A model generated the notes under the pieces. It made no database searches. It was not told the DNA's origin and worked only from the letters and a program-made list of their open reading frames with translations. 64,000 bases of DNA from Azospirillum formosense (lineage in GTDB: Bacteria > Pseudomonadota > Alphaproteobacteria > Azospirillales > Azospirillaceae): NCBI RefSeq assembly GCF_040500525.1, contig NZ_CP159403.1, positions 573,001 through 637,000 on the forward strand, read 5' to 3'. A program made the position numbers and the translations under genes. How positions within the stretch are numbered: position 1 is the first letter of the stretch; each line of letters begins with the position of its first letter. Below, piece by piece: positions 46,106 through 55,515 of this stretch.

Positions 46106-46162
46106 CCGCCTTTTCAGCCAAAACCGAGAGTTCAGTCCCCAAAAAACGCCGCCTTTTCAGCC
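46106..46162. repeat. 14-bp direct repeats in the IS5 right end
   Basis: CCGCCTTTTCAGCC occurs at 46106-46119 and again at 46149-46162, between the transposase stop and the right inverted repeat. It could be a subterminal transposase-binding site. Confidence 0.7.
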
Positions 46163-46212
46163 GCGTGCCCCCTCGTCGGCATCAACACGCGCTTAGGGGC
46201 GGTTTATCGAGG

Positions 46213-46656
46213 TGTTCGGTCGGCGTGGCGGCCTGCGTCGGGGCCACATGGATCGGCGGTGGAGTCGCTGGCACAATCGAACTGCTGGAGCGCAGCCTGC
46301 GCCGTGGCGGAATCATCCTCATCGGGGAGCCCTACTGGCGGCGCCTGCCGCCGACGGACGACGTCGCCAAGGGATGTCTTGCCCGGGCGGTTTCCGACTT
46401 CCTCACGCTTCCGGGCCTGCTCGCGTCCTTTCGCCAGCTTGGCTGCGACGTCGTTGAAATGATGCTGGCCGATCAGGACGGATGGGATCGCTACGAGGCG
46501 GCCAAATGGCTGACCATGCGCCGGTGGCTCGAAGCCAATCCCGACGACGAGCTTGCGCAGGATGTCCGGGATAAGCTGACCTCGGAGCCCGAGCGCTACG
46601 CCACCCACACGCGTGACTATCTGGGGTGGGGCGTGTTCGCGCTGATGAGGCGTTGA
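46213..46656 (+). pseudogene. SAM-dependent methyltransferase, 5' half lost at the IS5 edge
   Basis: The frame begins immediately at the IS right end and encodes 147 residues (VAACVGATWIGGGVAGTIEL, LLERSLRRGGIILIGEPYWR), which match the middle and C-terminal half of class I methyltransferases. The SAM-binding motif I region is absent. No matching 5' half lies left of the IS, where an intact GFA-family gene is found, so the insertion was accompanied by a deletion or rearrangement. Read-through from inside the IS adds about 16 unrelated residues. Confidence 0.85.
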
Positions 46657-46701
46657 TGGGGCCTTACTGCTGAGGGAGCCTCACTACGGTCGTGACGGCC
46701 C

Positions 46702-47631
46702 CTATCCCGCCAAGGCGACGACCAGCGGCAGCGTGGCGGCGGAGGCGAGGGTCTGGACGGTGATGATGCCGGCTACGAGCGCGTGGTCGCCGCCCATCTG
46801 CCGGGCCAGGACGTAGGAACTGGCCGAGCAGGGCAGGGCGTTGAACAGCACGGCGATGGTCAGCGGCAGCCCGTCCACCCCCAGCCACAGACCGGCCAGC
46901 GCCGTCGCGGCGGGGACCAGCAGCAGCTTCAGGACGCTGGACAGCGCCACGCCGAGCCCGGCGCCGCGCGCCGCGGCGAGGTCCAGCCCGGCACCGACCG
47001 ACAGCAGCCCCATGGGGAGGGCGGCCCGCGCCAGGATGCCGACCACGTCCCCGACCACCGGAACACGGCCGACCCCGCTCAGGTTCAGGGCGGCGCCGAT
47101 GGCGACGGCGATGATGATCGGGTTCCGCAGAATGCCAGAAACGACCGCGCCGACGCCGCTGCGCTGCGCCGCTCCGTCCGCCACCCGCCCATAGCGCACC
47201 ATGGCCGTGACGCAGAGCAGGTTGACCAGCGGCACCACAACGGCGATGCCCACCGCCGTCAGCGTCAGCCCGGCGGATCCGTAGAGCGCGGCGGCCCCCG
47301 CCAGACCCACATAGGTGTTGGGCCGGATCGCCCCCTGGAAGACCGAGGTGAAGGCCGGGCCGTCCAGCCTGATCGGGCGCCGGACGGCAAGCGCCAGGAT
47401 GGCGCCGGCGAAGATCCCCGCCGCCATCGTTCCGCCCATCGAGCCCATGGACAGCGCGCGCAGGTCGGTGCGCGTCAGTTCGTCCACGATCAGGCAGGGA
47501 AAGAACAGAAGATAGGTCAGCCGGTCGAGCGACGGCCAGGCGGATTCAGGGATCACGGCGCGGCGGCGCAGCCCCTGGCCGAACAGGATCAGCAGGAAGA
47601 TCGGGGCCAGCGCCCCGGCGATGGGCAGCAT
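46702..47631 (-). CDS. AEC-family (auxin efflux carrier-like) transporter
   Basis: 309 residues with about ten membrane segments in two halves. PIFLLILFGQGLRRR, FFPCLIVDELTR and GAIRPNTYVGLA in the first half, and LPMGLLSVGAGLDL, LFNALPCSASSYVLARQMGG in the second, fit the AEC (Mem_trans) family. Such carriers move dicarboxylates or other organic acids. It starts seven bases after ruvX. Confidence 0.92.
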   Translation of the reverse strand: MLPIAGALAPIFLLILFGQGLRRRAVIPESAWPSLDRLTYLLFFPCLIVDELTRTDLRALSMGSMGGTMAAGIFAGAILALAVRRPIRLDGPAFTSVFQGAIRPNTYVGLAGAAALYGSAGLTLTAVGIAVVVPLVNLLCVTAMVRYGRVADGAAQRSGVGAVVSGILRNPIIIAVAIGAALNLSGVGRVPVVGDVVGILARAALPMGLLSVGAGLDLAAARGAGLGVALSSVLKLLLVPAATALAGLWLGVDGLPLTIAVLFNALPCSASSYVLARQMGGDHALVAGIITVQTLASAATLPLVVALAG

Positions 47632-47638
47632 GGGGCCG

Positions 47639-48199
47639 TCAGGCGTCCCCGTCGCCGCCGCTGTTGCCGCCGGTGTCGTTGTCGTACTCGTCGCGCTCCC
47701 GCTGCTCCCGCTCCATGCGGCGGATGTGGGCCAGCGCGTCCAACGCGCCCTGCAGGATGTAGGCGGCGGCCATCTTGTCCACCACCTCGTCCCGGCGCTT
47801 GCGGGTCATGTCGGCCTCGCCGATCATGAAACGCTCGACCGCGGAGGTCGATAGCCGTTCGTCCCAGAAGGCGATCTCGGCGTCCCAGCCCAGCAGGTCG
47901 GACCGCTCCATCAGGTTCTTGGCGAAGGCGCGGGTGGATTCGGCGCGCGGCCCCTCCGACCCGTCCATGTTCAGCGGCAGGCCGATCACCAGCCCGCCGA
48001 TCCCGTAATCGCGCAGCGTCCGCGACAGCTCGCGGGCGTCCTGGGTGAACTTCGTGCGCTTCAGCGTGCCGATCGGCGAGGCGACGACGAAGTTCGGGTC
48101 GGACACGGCCATACCGACGGTCTTGGTGCCGACGTCGAGGCCGAGCAGGCGCTGGCCACGGCCCAGGCGGGCGGCCAGTTCGGGAAGCGTGTGGATCAT
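47639..48199 (-). CDS. ruvX: Putative pre-16S rRNA nuclease / Holliday junction resolvase RuvX (YqgF)
   Basis: 186 residues from ATG 48199; an ATG four codons earlier is also possible. RLLGLDVGTKTVGMAVSDPN is the RNase H-like first strand with catalytic Asp; GLVIGLPLNMDGSEGPRA and FWDERLSTSAVER give the remaining acidic sites, and VVDKMAAAYILQGALD the last Asp. The last ~25 residues are an acidic and Gly-rich tail (DEYDNDTGGNSGGDGDA). Acts in 16S rRNA 5' maturation. Confidence 0.95.
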   Translation of the reverse strand: MIHTLPELAARLGRGQRLLGLDVGTKTVGMAVSDPNFVVASPIGTLKRTKFTQDARELSRTLRDYGIGGLVIGLPLNMDGSEGPRAESTRAFAKNLMERSDLLGWDAEIAFWDERLSTSAVERFMIGEADMTRKRRDEVVDKMAAAYILQGALDALAHIRRMEREQRERDEYDNDTGGNSGGDGDA

Positions 48200-48337
48200 G
48201 CCGCGAACCATAGAAGCCGCGCGCCGGAACGGCAAGCCCGGCGGAGGCGTTGCGCGATGCGCCAACGCCGCCGAACGGCGGCTTGTGTCCCTTTCCCACG
48301 CGCTTATTGTGGCACATGCGTATTCCGGAGTTCCCCC

Positions 48338-48874
48338 ATGCCCAGCGCCACCCCCGTTCCGGGTCCCGCCGCACTCAGCCACCGCCCCTTGGCGGATGCC
48401 GACATCCCGCGCATCTGCGGCTTCGCCCGCGACCGGGAGGAGCTGTATTTTTTGTTTCCCCGCGCGACGTGGCCGCTGACTCCGGAACAGGTGCGCGACT
48501 CCCTGGCCGTGCGCCGCGATCCCACAGTGGTGCTGCGCGGCGGCGAGGTGGTCGGCTACGCGAACTTCGCGATTTTCGAGGCGGGGCGAACCGCCAGCCT
48601 GGGCAACGTCAGCGTGGCGCCCTGGGCACGGCGGTCGGGTGTGGCGAAGCATCTGGTGTCCACCATGATGGATCGAGCCTTCGTCCATCATGGCTTGCCG
48701 GAACTCCGGCTGCGCTGCTTCAACACCAACACGCCGGGACTTCTTCTCTACGCCGCGCTGGGATTCGCCCCGATCGCTGTGGAGGAGCACAAGGCGCCCT
48801 GGGGCGACCGGCTCGCCCTGTTCACCCTGCGCCTCGACCGGGAGGGCTGGGCCGCAGGGCGTGGCGACGGGTGA
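48338..48874 (+). CDS. GNAT-family N-acetyltransferase
   Basis: 178 residues from ATG 48338, with CGGAG seven bases upstream. The acetyl-CoA site is LGNVSVAPWARRSGVAKHLV (a Q/RxxGxG/A variant), with RLRCFNTNTPGLLLYAALGF as the next conserved strand-helix of the fold. It resembles RimI/small-molecule acetyltransferases; the substrate is unknown. It is divergent from ruvX. Confidence 0.9.
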   Translation: MPSATPVPGPAALSHRPLADADIPRICGFARDREELYFLFPRATWPLTPEQVRDSLAVRRDPTVVLRGGEVVGYANFAIFEAGRTASLGNVSVAPWARRSGVAKHLVSTMMDRAFVHHGLPELRLRCFNTNTPGLLLYAALGFAPIAVEEHKAPWGDRLALFTLRLDREGWAAGRGDG

Positions 48875-49459
48875 CGCGGCCTGACCGTCGGTGTCGGTGG
48901 TGCCCTGGGCGGCGGCTCTGGACGTTGCCCGACGCCCACCCGTCCACCGGCGCTTTTCCGACATGCCCATCACATCGGCGGTCTTGCGGATGTGGAGTTC
49001 GCCGTTCCGGCGAACGGTCCTCCGCTGCTGGTCGTGCTGCGGCGCGGAGCCGTTGATCGGTGCGCCGGCGACCCGCTGCATCCCCTCCTGTTGCGGATCG
49101 CTCAGCCGAGGCAACGCGAGGGTGTTGAACAGGGCCACGGCGGCGAAGCCCGCCACGCCGATGCAAAAGGAGCCGATGCCAAAGGAAAGGACGGTTCACC
49201 AGCGTCGGTGATGCCGTCATGGGGGCATGCCGGGCTGGGTGCGCCAGGGTCCCCTTGATGAAAATTCAATTGGTATGGTGAGCCGTATGATAGGGAAGCC
49301 GCGCCCAACCATGCCGCATCCCCTTCTCGCAGGGACTCATCGCCCCCGGTCCGCGGGCGCGCGCCGCTGGAAGGGATATCCCTGAATCATTGCGGTAATA
49401 GAATTCGGGTGATAGCTTCCAAGCCGTTTTTCCAGACGTTTCGGAAGAGAGTGGAAGGC
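48875..49459. other. 585-base interval with no confident gene
   Basis: No reading frame here has a good start plus recognisable motif. On the minus strand around 49090-49230 a hydrophobic stretch (FGIGSFCIGVAGFAAVALFN) appears in a different frame from the only nearby ATG, which could be the decayed N-terminus of a membrane protein. The right part (49261-49459) is the gatC leader and holds a 12-bp palindrome AGGGATATCCCT (49372-49383). Confidence 0.5.
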
Positions 49460-49747
49460 ATGTCGCTCGACAAGGCCACCGTGGCCAAGATCGCGCATCT
49501 GGCCCGCATCAAGGTGCCGGACGATGAACTGGATCACCTGGCGGGTGAGCTGAGCCAAATCCTGACCTTCGTCGAACAGTTGGGCGAGGTCGACACGCAG
49601 GACGTGCCGCCGATGACCAGCGTGGCCGCGCAAACCCTGCGCCGCCGCAAGGACGAGGTGACCGACGGCGGTTACCGCGACGCCGTCCTCTCCAACGGCC
49701 CGGAGACGGCCGAAGGCTTCTACGTCGTTCCGAAGGTGGTCGAGTGA
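49460..49747 (+). CDS. gatC: Asp-tRNA(Asn)/Glu-tRNA(Gln) amidotransferase subunit C
   Basis: 95 residues from ATG 49460 (GGAAGG just before it). [20 protein letters not shown], followed by [19 protein letters not shown] and [18 protein letters not shown], is the GatC pattern. It stabilises the GatAB amidotransferase that converts misacylated Glu-tRNA(Gln) or Asp-tRNA(Asn). The stop codon overlaps the gatA start by one base (TGATG). Confidence 0.97.
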   Translation: MSLDKATVAKIAHLARIKVPDDELDHLAGELSQILTFVEQLGEVDTQDVPPMTSVAAQTLRRRKDEVTDGGYRDAVLSNGPETAEGFYVVPKVVE

Positions 49748-51228
49748 TGACCGGTCTTACGCATCTGACCATGGCGGCGGCCCTCGACGGCCTCGCCAAG
49801 AAGGAATTCACCGCGGTCGAGCTGACCGAGGCCCACGTCAAGGCGGTGGAGACGATCCGCCCGCTGAACGCCTTCATCACCGAGACGCCAGAGCAGGCGC
49901 TGGCGATGGCCAAGGCGTCGGACGCCCGCCGCGCCAAGGGCGAGGCGGGCCCGATGGAGGGCCTGCCGATCGCGGTGAAGGACCTGTTCTGCACCAAGGG
50001 CGTGCTGACCACCGCGGCCAGCCACATCCTCGACGGCTTCAAGCCGGAGTATGAGTCCACCGTCACCAGCAACCTGTGGCGCGACGGCGCCGTCATGCTG
50101 GGCAAGGTGAACCTGGACGAGTTCGCCATGGGCTCGGCCAACATCACCTCCCACCACGGCAACGTGATCAGCCCGTGGAGCCCGGGCGAGGTCGGCAACT
50201 GGTCGCGCCAGATCGTTCCCGGCGGCTCGTCGGGCGGTTCGGCCGCGGCGGTGGCCGCGCGCGCCGCGCTGGGCGCCACCGGTACGGACACCGGCGGCTC
50301 GATCCGCCAGCCCGCCGCCTTCACCGGCATCGTCGGCATCAAGCCGACCTACGGGCGCTGCTCGCGCTGGGGCGTGGTCGCCTTCGCCTCCTCGCTGGAT
50401 CAGGCCGGCCCGATGACTCGCACGGTCGAGGACGCGGCGATCATGCTGCGCTCGATGTGCGGCTTCGACCCGAAGGATTCGACCTCGGTCGACATGGCGG
50501 TGCCGGACTTCCGCGCCGCCCTGACCGGCGACATCCGCGGCCTGAAGGTCGGCATTCCCAAGGAATACCGGGTGGAGGGCATGCCCGCCGAGATCGCCGC
50601 AATCTGGGACCAGGGCATCGAATGGCTGAAGCAGGCCGGCGCCGAGCCGGTGGAGATCAGCCTGCCGCACAGCAAGTACGCGCTGGCCACCTACTACATC
50701 GTCGCCCCGGCCGAGGCGTCGTCGAACCTCGCGCGCTACGACGGCCTGCGCTACGGCCTGCGGGTCGAGGGCGCCAGCCTGAAGGACATGTACGAGAACA
50801 CCCGCGGCGCCGGCTTCGGCAAGGAGGTCCGCCGCCGCATCCTGATCGGCACCTACGTGCTGTCGGCGGGCTATTATGACGCCTACTACAACAAGGCCCG
50901 CCAGGTGCGCACGCGCATCAAGTGGGACTTCGACGAGGCGTTCAAGACGTGCGACGTCATCCTGACGCCGACCGCGCCGAGCACCGCCTTCGCCATCGGC
51001 GAGAAGATGGACGACCCGATCCAGATGTACCTGAACGACGTGTTCACGGTCCCGGCCTCGCTGGCCGGCCTGCCGGGCATGTCGGTTCCGGCGGGCGTCG
51101 GGTCGGACGGGCTGCCGCTGGGGCTGCAGCTCCTGGGCCGGCCCTTCGATGAGGAGACCGTCCTGCGCGTCGGTCAGGTCATCGAGAAGGCCGCCGCCGT
51201 CACCGCCACCCCGCCGTTCATGGCCTGA
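49747..51228 (+). CDS. gatA: Asp-tRNA(Asn)/Glu-tRNA(Gln) amidotransferase subunit A
   Basis: 493 residues. Amidase-signature family: the Ser-cisSer-Lys triad is visible as [10 protein letters not shown] (Lys), [15 protein letters not shown] and [14 protein letters not shown] (nucleophilic Ser). It releases ammonia from glutamine for GatB. Start ATG 49747 overlaps the gatC stop, giving coupled translation; a GTG one codon earlier is less likely. Confidence 0.98.
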   Translation: MTGLTHLTMAAALDGLAKKEFTAVELTEAHVKAVETIRPLNAFITETPEQALAMAKASDARRAKGEAGPMEGLPIAVKDLFCTKGVLTTAASHILDGFKPEYESTVTSNLWRDGAVMLGKVNLDEFAMGSANITSHHGNVISPWSPGEVGNWSRQIVPGGSSGGSAAAVAARAALGATGTDTGGSIRQPAAFTGIVGIKPTYGRCSRWGVVAFASSLDQAGPMTRTVEDAAIMLRSMCGFDPKDSTSVDMAVPDFRAALTGDIRGLKVGIPKEYRVEGMPAEIAAIWDQGIEWLKQAGAEPVEISLPHSKYALATYYIVAPAEASSNLARYDGLRYGLRVEGASLKDMYENTRGAGFGKEVRRRILIGTYVLSAGYYDAYYNKARQVRTRIKWDFDEAFKTCDVILTPTAPSTAFAIGEKMDDPIQMYLNDVFTVPASLAGLPGMSVPAGVGSDGLPLGLQLLGRPFDEETVLRVGQVIEKAAAVTATPPFMA

Positions 51229-51249
51229 GCCGGACGAGAGAAGAGACCG

Positions 51250-52701
51250 ATGTCGTACATTCAGGGCGAAACGGGCGATTGGGAAATCGTGATCGGGCTG
51301 GAGGTCCACGCCCAGGTCATCTCGAACGCCAAGCTGTTCTCCGGCGCCGCCACCGCCTTCGGCGCGGAGCCGAACAGCCAGGTCAGCTTCGTCGACGCCG
51401 CCTTCCCCGGCATGCTGCCCGTCATCAACGAGCATTGCATTGAGCAGGCGGTGCGCACCGGCCTGGGGCTGAAGGCGCAGATCAACCTGCACTCGGTGTT
51501 CGACCGCAAGAACTACTTCTACGCCGACCTGCCGCAGGGCTACCAGATCAGCCAGTATCTGCAGCCCATCGTCGGCAAGGGCGAGATCGTTCTGGACCTG
51601 CCGGACGGCTCCTCCCGCACGGTCGGCGTGACCCGCCTGCATCTGGAGCAGGACGCCGGCAAGTCGCTGCATGACCAGCATCCCGCCAAGACCTACATCG
51701 ACCTGAACCGGTCGGGCGTGGCGCTGATGGAGATCGTGTCGGAGCCGGACATGCGCACCGCGGAGGAGGCCGGCGCCTATGTGCGCAAGCTGCGCTCCAT
51801 CCTGCGCTACCTCGGCACCTGCGACGGCAACATGGAGGAAGGCTCCATGCGCTGCGACGTCAACGTGTCGGTGCGCAAGCCGGGCGCGCCCTTCGGCACG
51901 CGCTGCGAGATCAAAAACGTCAACTCGATCCGCTTCGTCATGCAGGCGATCGAGTACGAGGCGCGCCGCCAGATCGAGATCATCGAGGAAGGCGGGAAGA
52001 TCGACCAGGAGACGCGTCTGTGGGACACGACGAAGTTCGTGACCCGCTCCATGCGCTCCAAGGAGGAGGCGCACGACTACCGCTACTTCCCCGATCCGGA
52101 CCTGCTGCCGCTGGAGCTGGATCCGGCGTGGGTGGAGGACATCAAGCGCACCCTGCCGGAGCTTCCGGACGACAAGAAGGCCCGCTTCATCAGCGAGTAC
52201 AAGCTGTCGCCCTACGACGCCAACGTGCTGGTGTCGGAGAAGGCCCGCGCCGACTTCTTCGAGGCGGTGGCCAAGGGCCGCGACCCGAAGCTGGCCGCCA
52301 ACTGGGTCACCGGCGAGCTGTTCGGCTATCTGAACAAGGCCGGCAAGGAGATCGAGGAGAGCCCCGTTTCGGCGGAGAATCTCGGTGGCCTGATCGACCT
52401 GATCGCCGACAACACCATCTCCGGCCGCATCGCCAAGGAGGTGTTCGAGGCGATGTTCGAAACGGGTGAGAAGCCCGCCGACATCGTCGAGAAGAAGGGC
52501 CTGCGCCAGGTCACCGACACCGGGGCCATCGAGTCGTCCATCGACGCGGTGCTGGCGGCGAACGCCGACAAGGTGGCCGAGTTCCGGTCGGGCAAGGACA
52601 AGCTGTTCGGCTTCTTCGTCGGTCAGGTCATGAAGGCGACGCAGGGCAAGGCCAACCCGGCCCTGGTCAACGAAATCCTGACGGCCAAGCTGAAGGGCTG
52701 A
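51250..52701 (+). CDS. gatB: Asp-tRNA(Asn)/Glu-tRNA(Gln) amidotransferase subunit B
   Basis: 483 residues, the usual length. [20 protein letters not shown] at the N-terminus, [18 protein letters not shown] and [12 protein letters not shown] are GatB signatures. The C-terminal YqeY-like tail ends [20 protein letters not shown]. It activates the misacylated tRNA and transfers ammonia from GatA. It follows gatA by 21 bases. Confidence 0.98.
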   Translation: MSYIQGETGDWEIVIGLEVHAQVISNAKLFSGAATAFGAEPNSQVSFVDAAFPGMLPVINEHCIEQAVRTGLGLKAQINLHSVFDRKNYFYADLPQGYQISQYLQPIVGKGEIVLDLPDGSSRTVGVTRLHLEQDAGKSLHDQHPAKTYIDLNRSGVALMEIVSEPDMRTAEEAGAYVRKLRSILRYLGTCDGNMEEGSMRCDVNVSVRKPGAPFGTRCEIKNVNSIRFVMQAIEYEARRQIEIIEEGGKIDQETRLWDTTKFVTRSMRSKEEAHDYRYFPDPDLLPLELDPAWVEDIKRTLPELPDDKKARFISEYKLSPYDANVLVSEKARADFFEAVAKGRDPKLAANWVTGELFGYLNKAGKEIEESPVSAENLGGLIDLIADNTISGRIAKEVFEAMFETGEKPADIVEKKGLRQVTDTGAIESSIDAVLAANADKVAEFRSGKDKLFGFFVGQVMKATQGKANPALVNEILTAKLKG

Positions 52702-52714
52702 TCGTCAACGGCGG

Positions 52715-52745
52715 TGACGCCGCGCCGGAACACGGTGCGGCGTCA
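52715..52745 (+). terminator. Hairpin downstream of gatB
   Basis: TGACGCCGC and GCGGCGTCA form a perfect 9-base stem around 13 bases. It is followed by a weakly T-rich stretch rather than a strict T run, 14 bases after the gatB stop. Confidence 0.55.
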
Positions 52746-52799
52746 TAGCCATTGATTTTGTTCTCCCGTCGGTTTCAATTGGAGCCGGCGGGAGGCCCA

Positions 52800-54914
52800 A
52801 TGATTGCAGATTCGCTGAGGGTAGCGCTTTTCGCGCTGTTCGCCGGTCTCCTGGCCGGATTTCTCGCCGGCTTGCTGGCGGCACGGCGCGTGGCGGAGCG
52901 AACCCCGGTCGACAAAACGGCCACCGCGTCCGCGGCGACGGAGGATCGGCTGCGCGCTATCCTGGACACCGCGCCCATCGGTGTCCTCATCAACACGCGC
53001 GACGGCGACAATCTCTATCACAGCCCCAGCGCCGCCACCTGTTTCAAAGTCAGCGGCGAGCGGTTGCAGCGCGACGGCATGTGGCCGCTCTACCATGACC
53101 CGCTGGACCGCAGGACGGCCATCGACCGCCTCTACGCCGAGGGCCGCTTCAACGGGCAGGAGGTGTTGCTGCGCCGTGGCGACGGCGAAACCTGCATGGG
53201 GTCGCTGAGTTCGACCGTCATCGATTTCGAGGGGCAGCGCTGCCACATCAGCTGGTTCTACGACCTGACGGAGCAGAAGAAGGCCGACGCGGTTCGCCGC
53301 GATCTGGCTGACCGCTTGGAAATGGCCCTGGACGCCACCGGCGCGGCGGTGTGGGACACCGACATCCCGCGGGGCACCTGCTGGTGGTCCGACAGTTTTC
53401 CGCGCATGCTTGGCTACGCCGAGCCGCCGGAGATGCCCGCCGATTTCTGGGAGATGCGCCTGCATCCCGATGACCGGCAGCGCGTGCTGACCACCATCGA
53501 CGCCCATCTGCGCGGCGAGACCGCGGCCTACGCCTATGATTACCGGCTGCGCCGCGCCGACGGCGGCTGGATGTGGATCGCCGCGCAGGGGCGGGCGATT
53601 CGCGACTCCGCCGGCCGGGCGGTGCGCTACGTCGGCATCATGACCGACATCACCGAGCGCCGCCGCCAGGAGGAGGAGGTCCGCGCCGGCAAGGAACGGC
53701 TGCTGCGGATACTGGAGGCCAGCCCCATCGCCGTGAACATCACGCGCCGCGACGGTCTTCTCGTGTTCTGCAACACGCAGTCGGAGATCATTCTCGGCCG
53801 GTCGCGCGACGACCTTCTGCCGATGCCCGCCGAGCGGTTGTACGCCGATCCGGCGGACCGCCAAGCGCTGATCGACCGCTTCGAACGGGAGGGGCCCTTC
53901 CGCGACGCCGAGGTGCGCTTCCGCAAGCCGGACGGAACGGTCGTCTGGGTGCTGTCGAGCTGGGGCGAGATCGAGATGGACGGCGAGCCGGCGCTGCTGA
54001 CCTGGCTCTATGACATCAACGACCGCAAGGCGGCGGAGGCGGCCATGATGGCCGCCCGCGACGAGGCGGAGCGCGCCCTGGCCGACCTGCGCGCCGCCCA
54101 GGAGAGCCTGATCCAGGCGGAGGCCATGGCCTCGCTGGGCCAGCTGGTGGCCGGGGTGGCGCACGAGATCAACACGCCCATCGGCATCGGCCTCACCGCC
54201 GCCAGCCACATCGCCGAACAGGCCCGCGACCTGCGCGTCCGGTTCGATTCGGGCCAGTTGAAGAAGACCAATCTGGCCGAGTATCTGGACACGGTGACGG
54301 AGGCCGCGCGCCTGCTGGTGTCGAACATGAACCGGGCGGCGGCGTTGGTGCAGAGCTTCAAGCGGGTGGCGGTGGACCAGACCTCCGGCGAGCGGCGCAC
54401 CTTCGATCTGCGCATTTACGTCGACGAAGTGCTGTTCTCCCTGCGGCCCCGGCTGAAGCGCACGCTGGTGGCGGTGGAGGTGGATTGTCCGGAGGGGCTG
54501 GAGATGGACAGCTTTCCCGGTGCGTTGAGCCAGGTTCTGACCAACCTCGTGATCAACGCGCTGATCCACGCCTATGGCGAGGACCAGCGGGGAACGATCC
54601 GCATCGCGGCCCATGCGGATGGCGACGATCACGTCGTCATCGAATTTTCCGACGACGGGTTCGGCATTCCCGACGATCATCTGCCGAGGGTCTTCGAACC
54701 CTTTTTTACGACCAAGCGGGGCGAGGGCGGTTCGGGTCTCGGGCTGCACATCGTTCACAGCACGGTGACCGGCGTGCTGGGCGGCACGGTGGCGGTCCGG
54801 TCGGCGGCCGGGCAGGGGACGGGCTTCACCCTGCGTTTGCCGCGCCGCGTCGCCCGGGAGACGGTTCCGGCGGCCGTTCAGCCGCCCGAACCGGGGCCGG
54901 CGGTGCCCGTCTGA
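52800..54914 (+). CDS. Membrane-anchored PAS-domain sensor histidine kinase
   Basis: 704 residues from ATG 52800 with GGAGG before it. One N-terminal membrane segment (VALFALFAGLLAGFLAGLLA). Three PAS domains follow at roughly 45-165, 175-295 (with the PAC-like RRADGGWMWIAAQGRAIRD) and 305-425. Phospho-acceptor His455 lies in LVAGVAHEINTPIGIGLTAA. The ATPase domain has NLVINALIHAYG (N box), DDGFGIPDDHLPRVFEPFFT and GGSGLGLHIVHST. No receiver domain or partner response regulator gene is adjacent. The signal is unknown; PAS domains suggest a redox or small-ligand cue. Confidence 0.93.
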   Translation: MIADSLRVALFALFAGLLAGFLAGLLAARRVAERTPVDKTATASAATEDRLRAILDTAPIGVLINTRDGDNLYHSPSAATCFKVSGERLQRDGMWPLYHDPLDRRTAIDRLYAEGRFNGQEVLLRRGDGETCMGSLSSTVIDFEGQRCHISWFYDLTEQKKADAVRRDLADRLEMALDATGAAVWDTDIPRGTCWWSDSFPRMLGYAEPPEMPADFWEMRLHPDDRQRVLTTIDAHLRGETAAYAYDYRLRRADGGWMWIAAQGRAIRDSAGRAVRYVGIMTDITERRRQEEEVRAGKERLLRILEASPIAVNITRRDGLLVFCNTQSEIILGRSRDDLLPMPAERLYADPADRQALIDRFEREGPFRDAEVRFRKPDGTVVWVLSSWGEIEMDGEPALLTWLYDINDRKAAEAAMMAARDEAERALADLRAAQESLIQAEAMASLGQLVAGVAHEINTPIGIGLTAASHIAEQARDLRVRFDSGQLKKTNLAEYLDTVTEAARLLVSNMNRAAALVQSFKRVAVDQTSGERRTFDLRIYVDEVLFSLRPRLKRTLVAVEVDCPEGLEMDSFPGALSQVLTNLVINALIHAYGEDQRGTIRIAAHADGDDHVVIEFSDDGFGIPDDHLPRVFEPFFTTKRGEGGSGLGLHIVHSTVTGVLGGTVAVRSAAGQGTGFTLRLPRRVARETVPAAVQPPEPGPAVPV

Positions 54915-54941
54915 CGGCGGCCCGGCCGCCGAAGGCGTGCA

Positions 54942-55175
54942 TCAGGCGTGAAGGTCCTGGAACTGCAGATGCTTGGGACGGCGGCCCCGCCGCTTGGGTG
55001 GAGTGAAGGCGGCGGTGGCGCCGCTTTCCCCCCGCACCTCGGCTTTCAGCTCCTGAACGCAGCGCAACAGCAGTTCCTTCTCGCGCAGATCCTCGCGGTC
55101 GGTGATCTCCAGGCAGCTCAGCTTGATCTCGACCAGATCGATCAGCGTTTCGGCGCAACGACGTGACAGGCTCAT
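54942..55175 (-). CDS. Small protein with basic AT-hook-like tail
   Basis: 77 residues from ATG 55175; GGGGGGA lies upstream. Not assigned to a family. The first 48 residues form amphipathic helices (CAETLIDLVEIKLSCLEITD, REKELLLRCVQELKAEV). The tail contains PPKRRGRRPKH, similar to the RGRP core of AT-hooks, so it may bind DNA or RNA. It is divergent from the tRNA-Ser gene across an AT-rich stretch. Confidence 0.65.
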   Translation of the reverse strand: MSLSRRCAETLIDLVEIKLSCLEITDREDLREKELLLRCVQELKAEVRGESGATAAFTPPKRRGRRPKHLQFQDLHA

Positions 55176-55304
55176 GGCGTCCCCCCGACCAAGGATTGCG
55201 ATCGCGTTCTGGTGGTAAGCTACCTGTGATTTTCTAAAAAGTACATAAAATTTTATACAGATTTCGATCTTTCGTAGCGTGATCACATTTTTGGAGAGTA
55301 AGCG

Positions 55305-55333
55305 TTGACAGGCCCCATCCGGATCGTTAGAAC
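55305..55333 (+). promoter_or_regulatory. Sigma-70 promoter of the tRNA-Ser gene
   Basis: TTGACA (55305-55310), a 17-base spacer and TAGAAC (55328-55333), 40 bases before the mature tRNA start. This is the best promoter match in the window. Confidence 0.75.
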
Positions 55334-55372
55334 GCACCCACGCCAGCGGCGCCACAGAGCGCCGCCTCGGCA

Positions 55373-55466
55373 GGAGGGGTGGCCGAGAGGCTGAAGGCGG
55401 CGGTTTGCTATACCGTTATAGGGGCTCAAACCCCTATCGTGGGTTCGAATCCCATCCCCTCCGCCA
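55373..55466 (+). tRNA. tRNA-Ser (anticodon GCT), CCA encoded
   Basis: 94 bases including CCA. The acceptor arm GGAGGGG pairs with CCCCTCC; the D arm follows (TGGCCGAGAGGCTGAAGGC); the anticodon stem CGGT/ACCG encloses the TTGCTAT loop with GCT anticodon; a long class II variable arm (TAGGGG/CCCCTA) and GGGTTCGAATCCC T-arm follow. It reads AGC/AGU codons. It lies directly beside a recombinase remnant, a common integration target. Confidence 0.97.
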
Positions 55467-55515
55467 CTTATTTTAAATCAAGCGATTAGCGTTGATTTTG
55501 CGGTTTCTCCTGGGG

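Larger units (their letters stand above)
44927..46212 (+). mobile_element. IS5-family insertion sequence, complete
   Basis: About 1286 bp with one transposase gene. Candidate terminal inverted repeats are CCTCGAAAAACCG (44927-44939) and, at the right, the complement of CCTCGATAAACCG (46200-46212), 12 of 13 matching. The right boundary is supported because a methyltransferase reading frame begins exactly at 46213. No target-site duplication could be seen, consistent with a deletion next to the insertion. The 3' non-coding tail holds a 14-bp direct repeat (46106-46119 and 46149-46162). Confidence 0.85.

Noticed and set aside
46260..46290. Sigma-54 promoter-like TGGCAC
   Set aside because: The GC element has wrong spacing and it lies inside the methyltransferase pseudogene.
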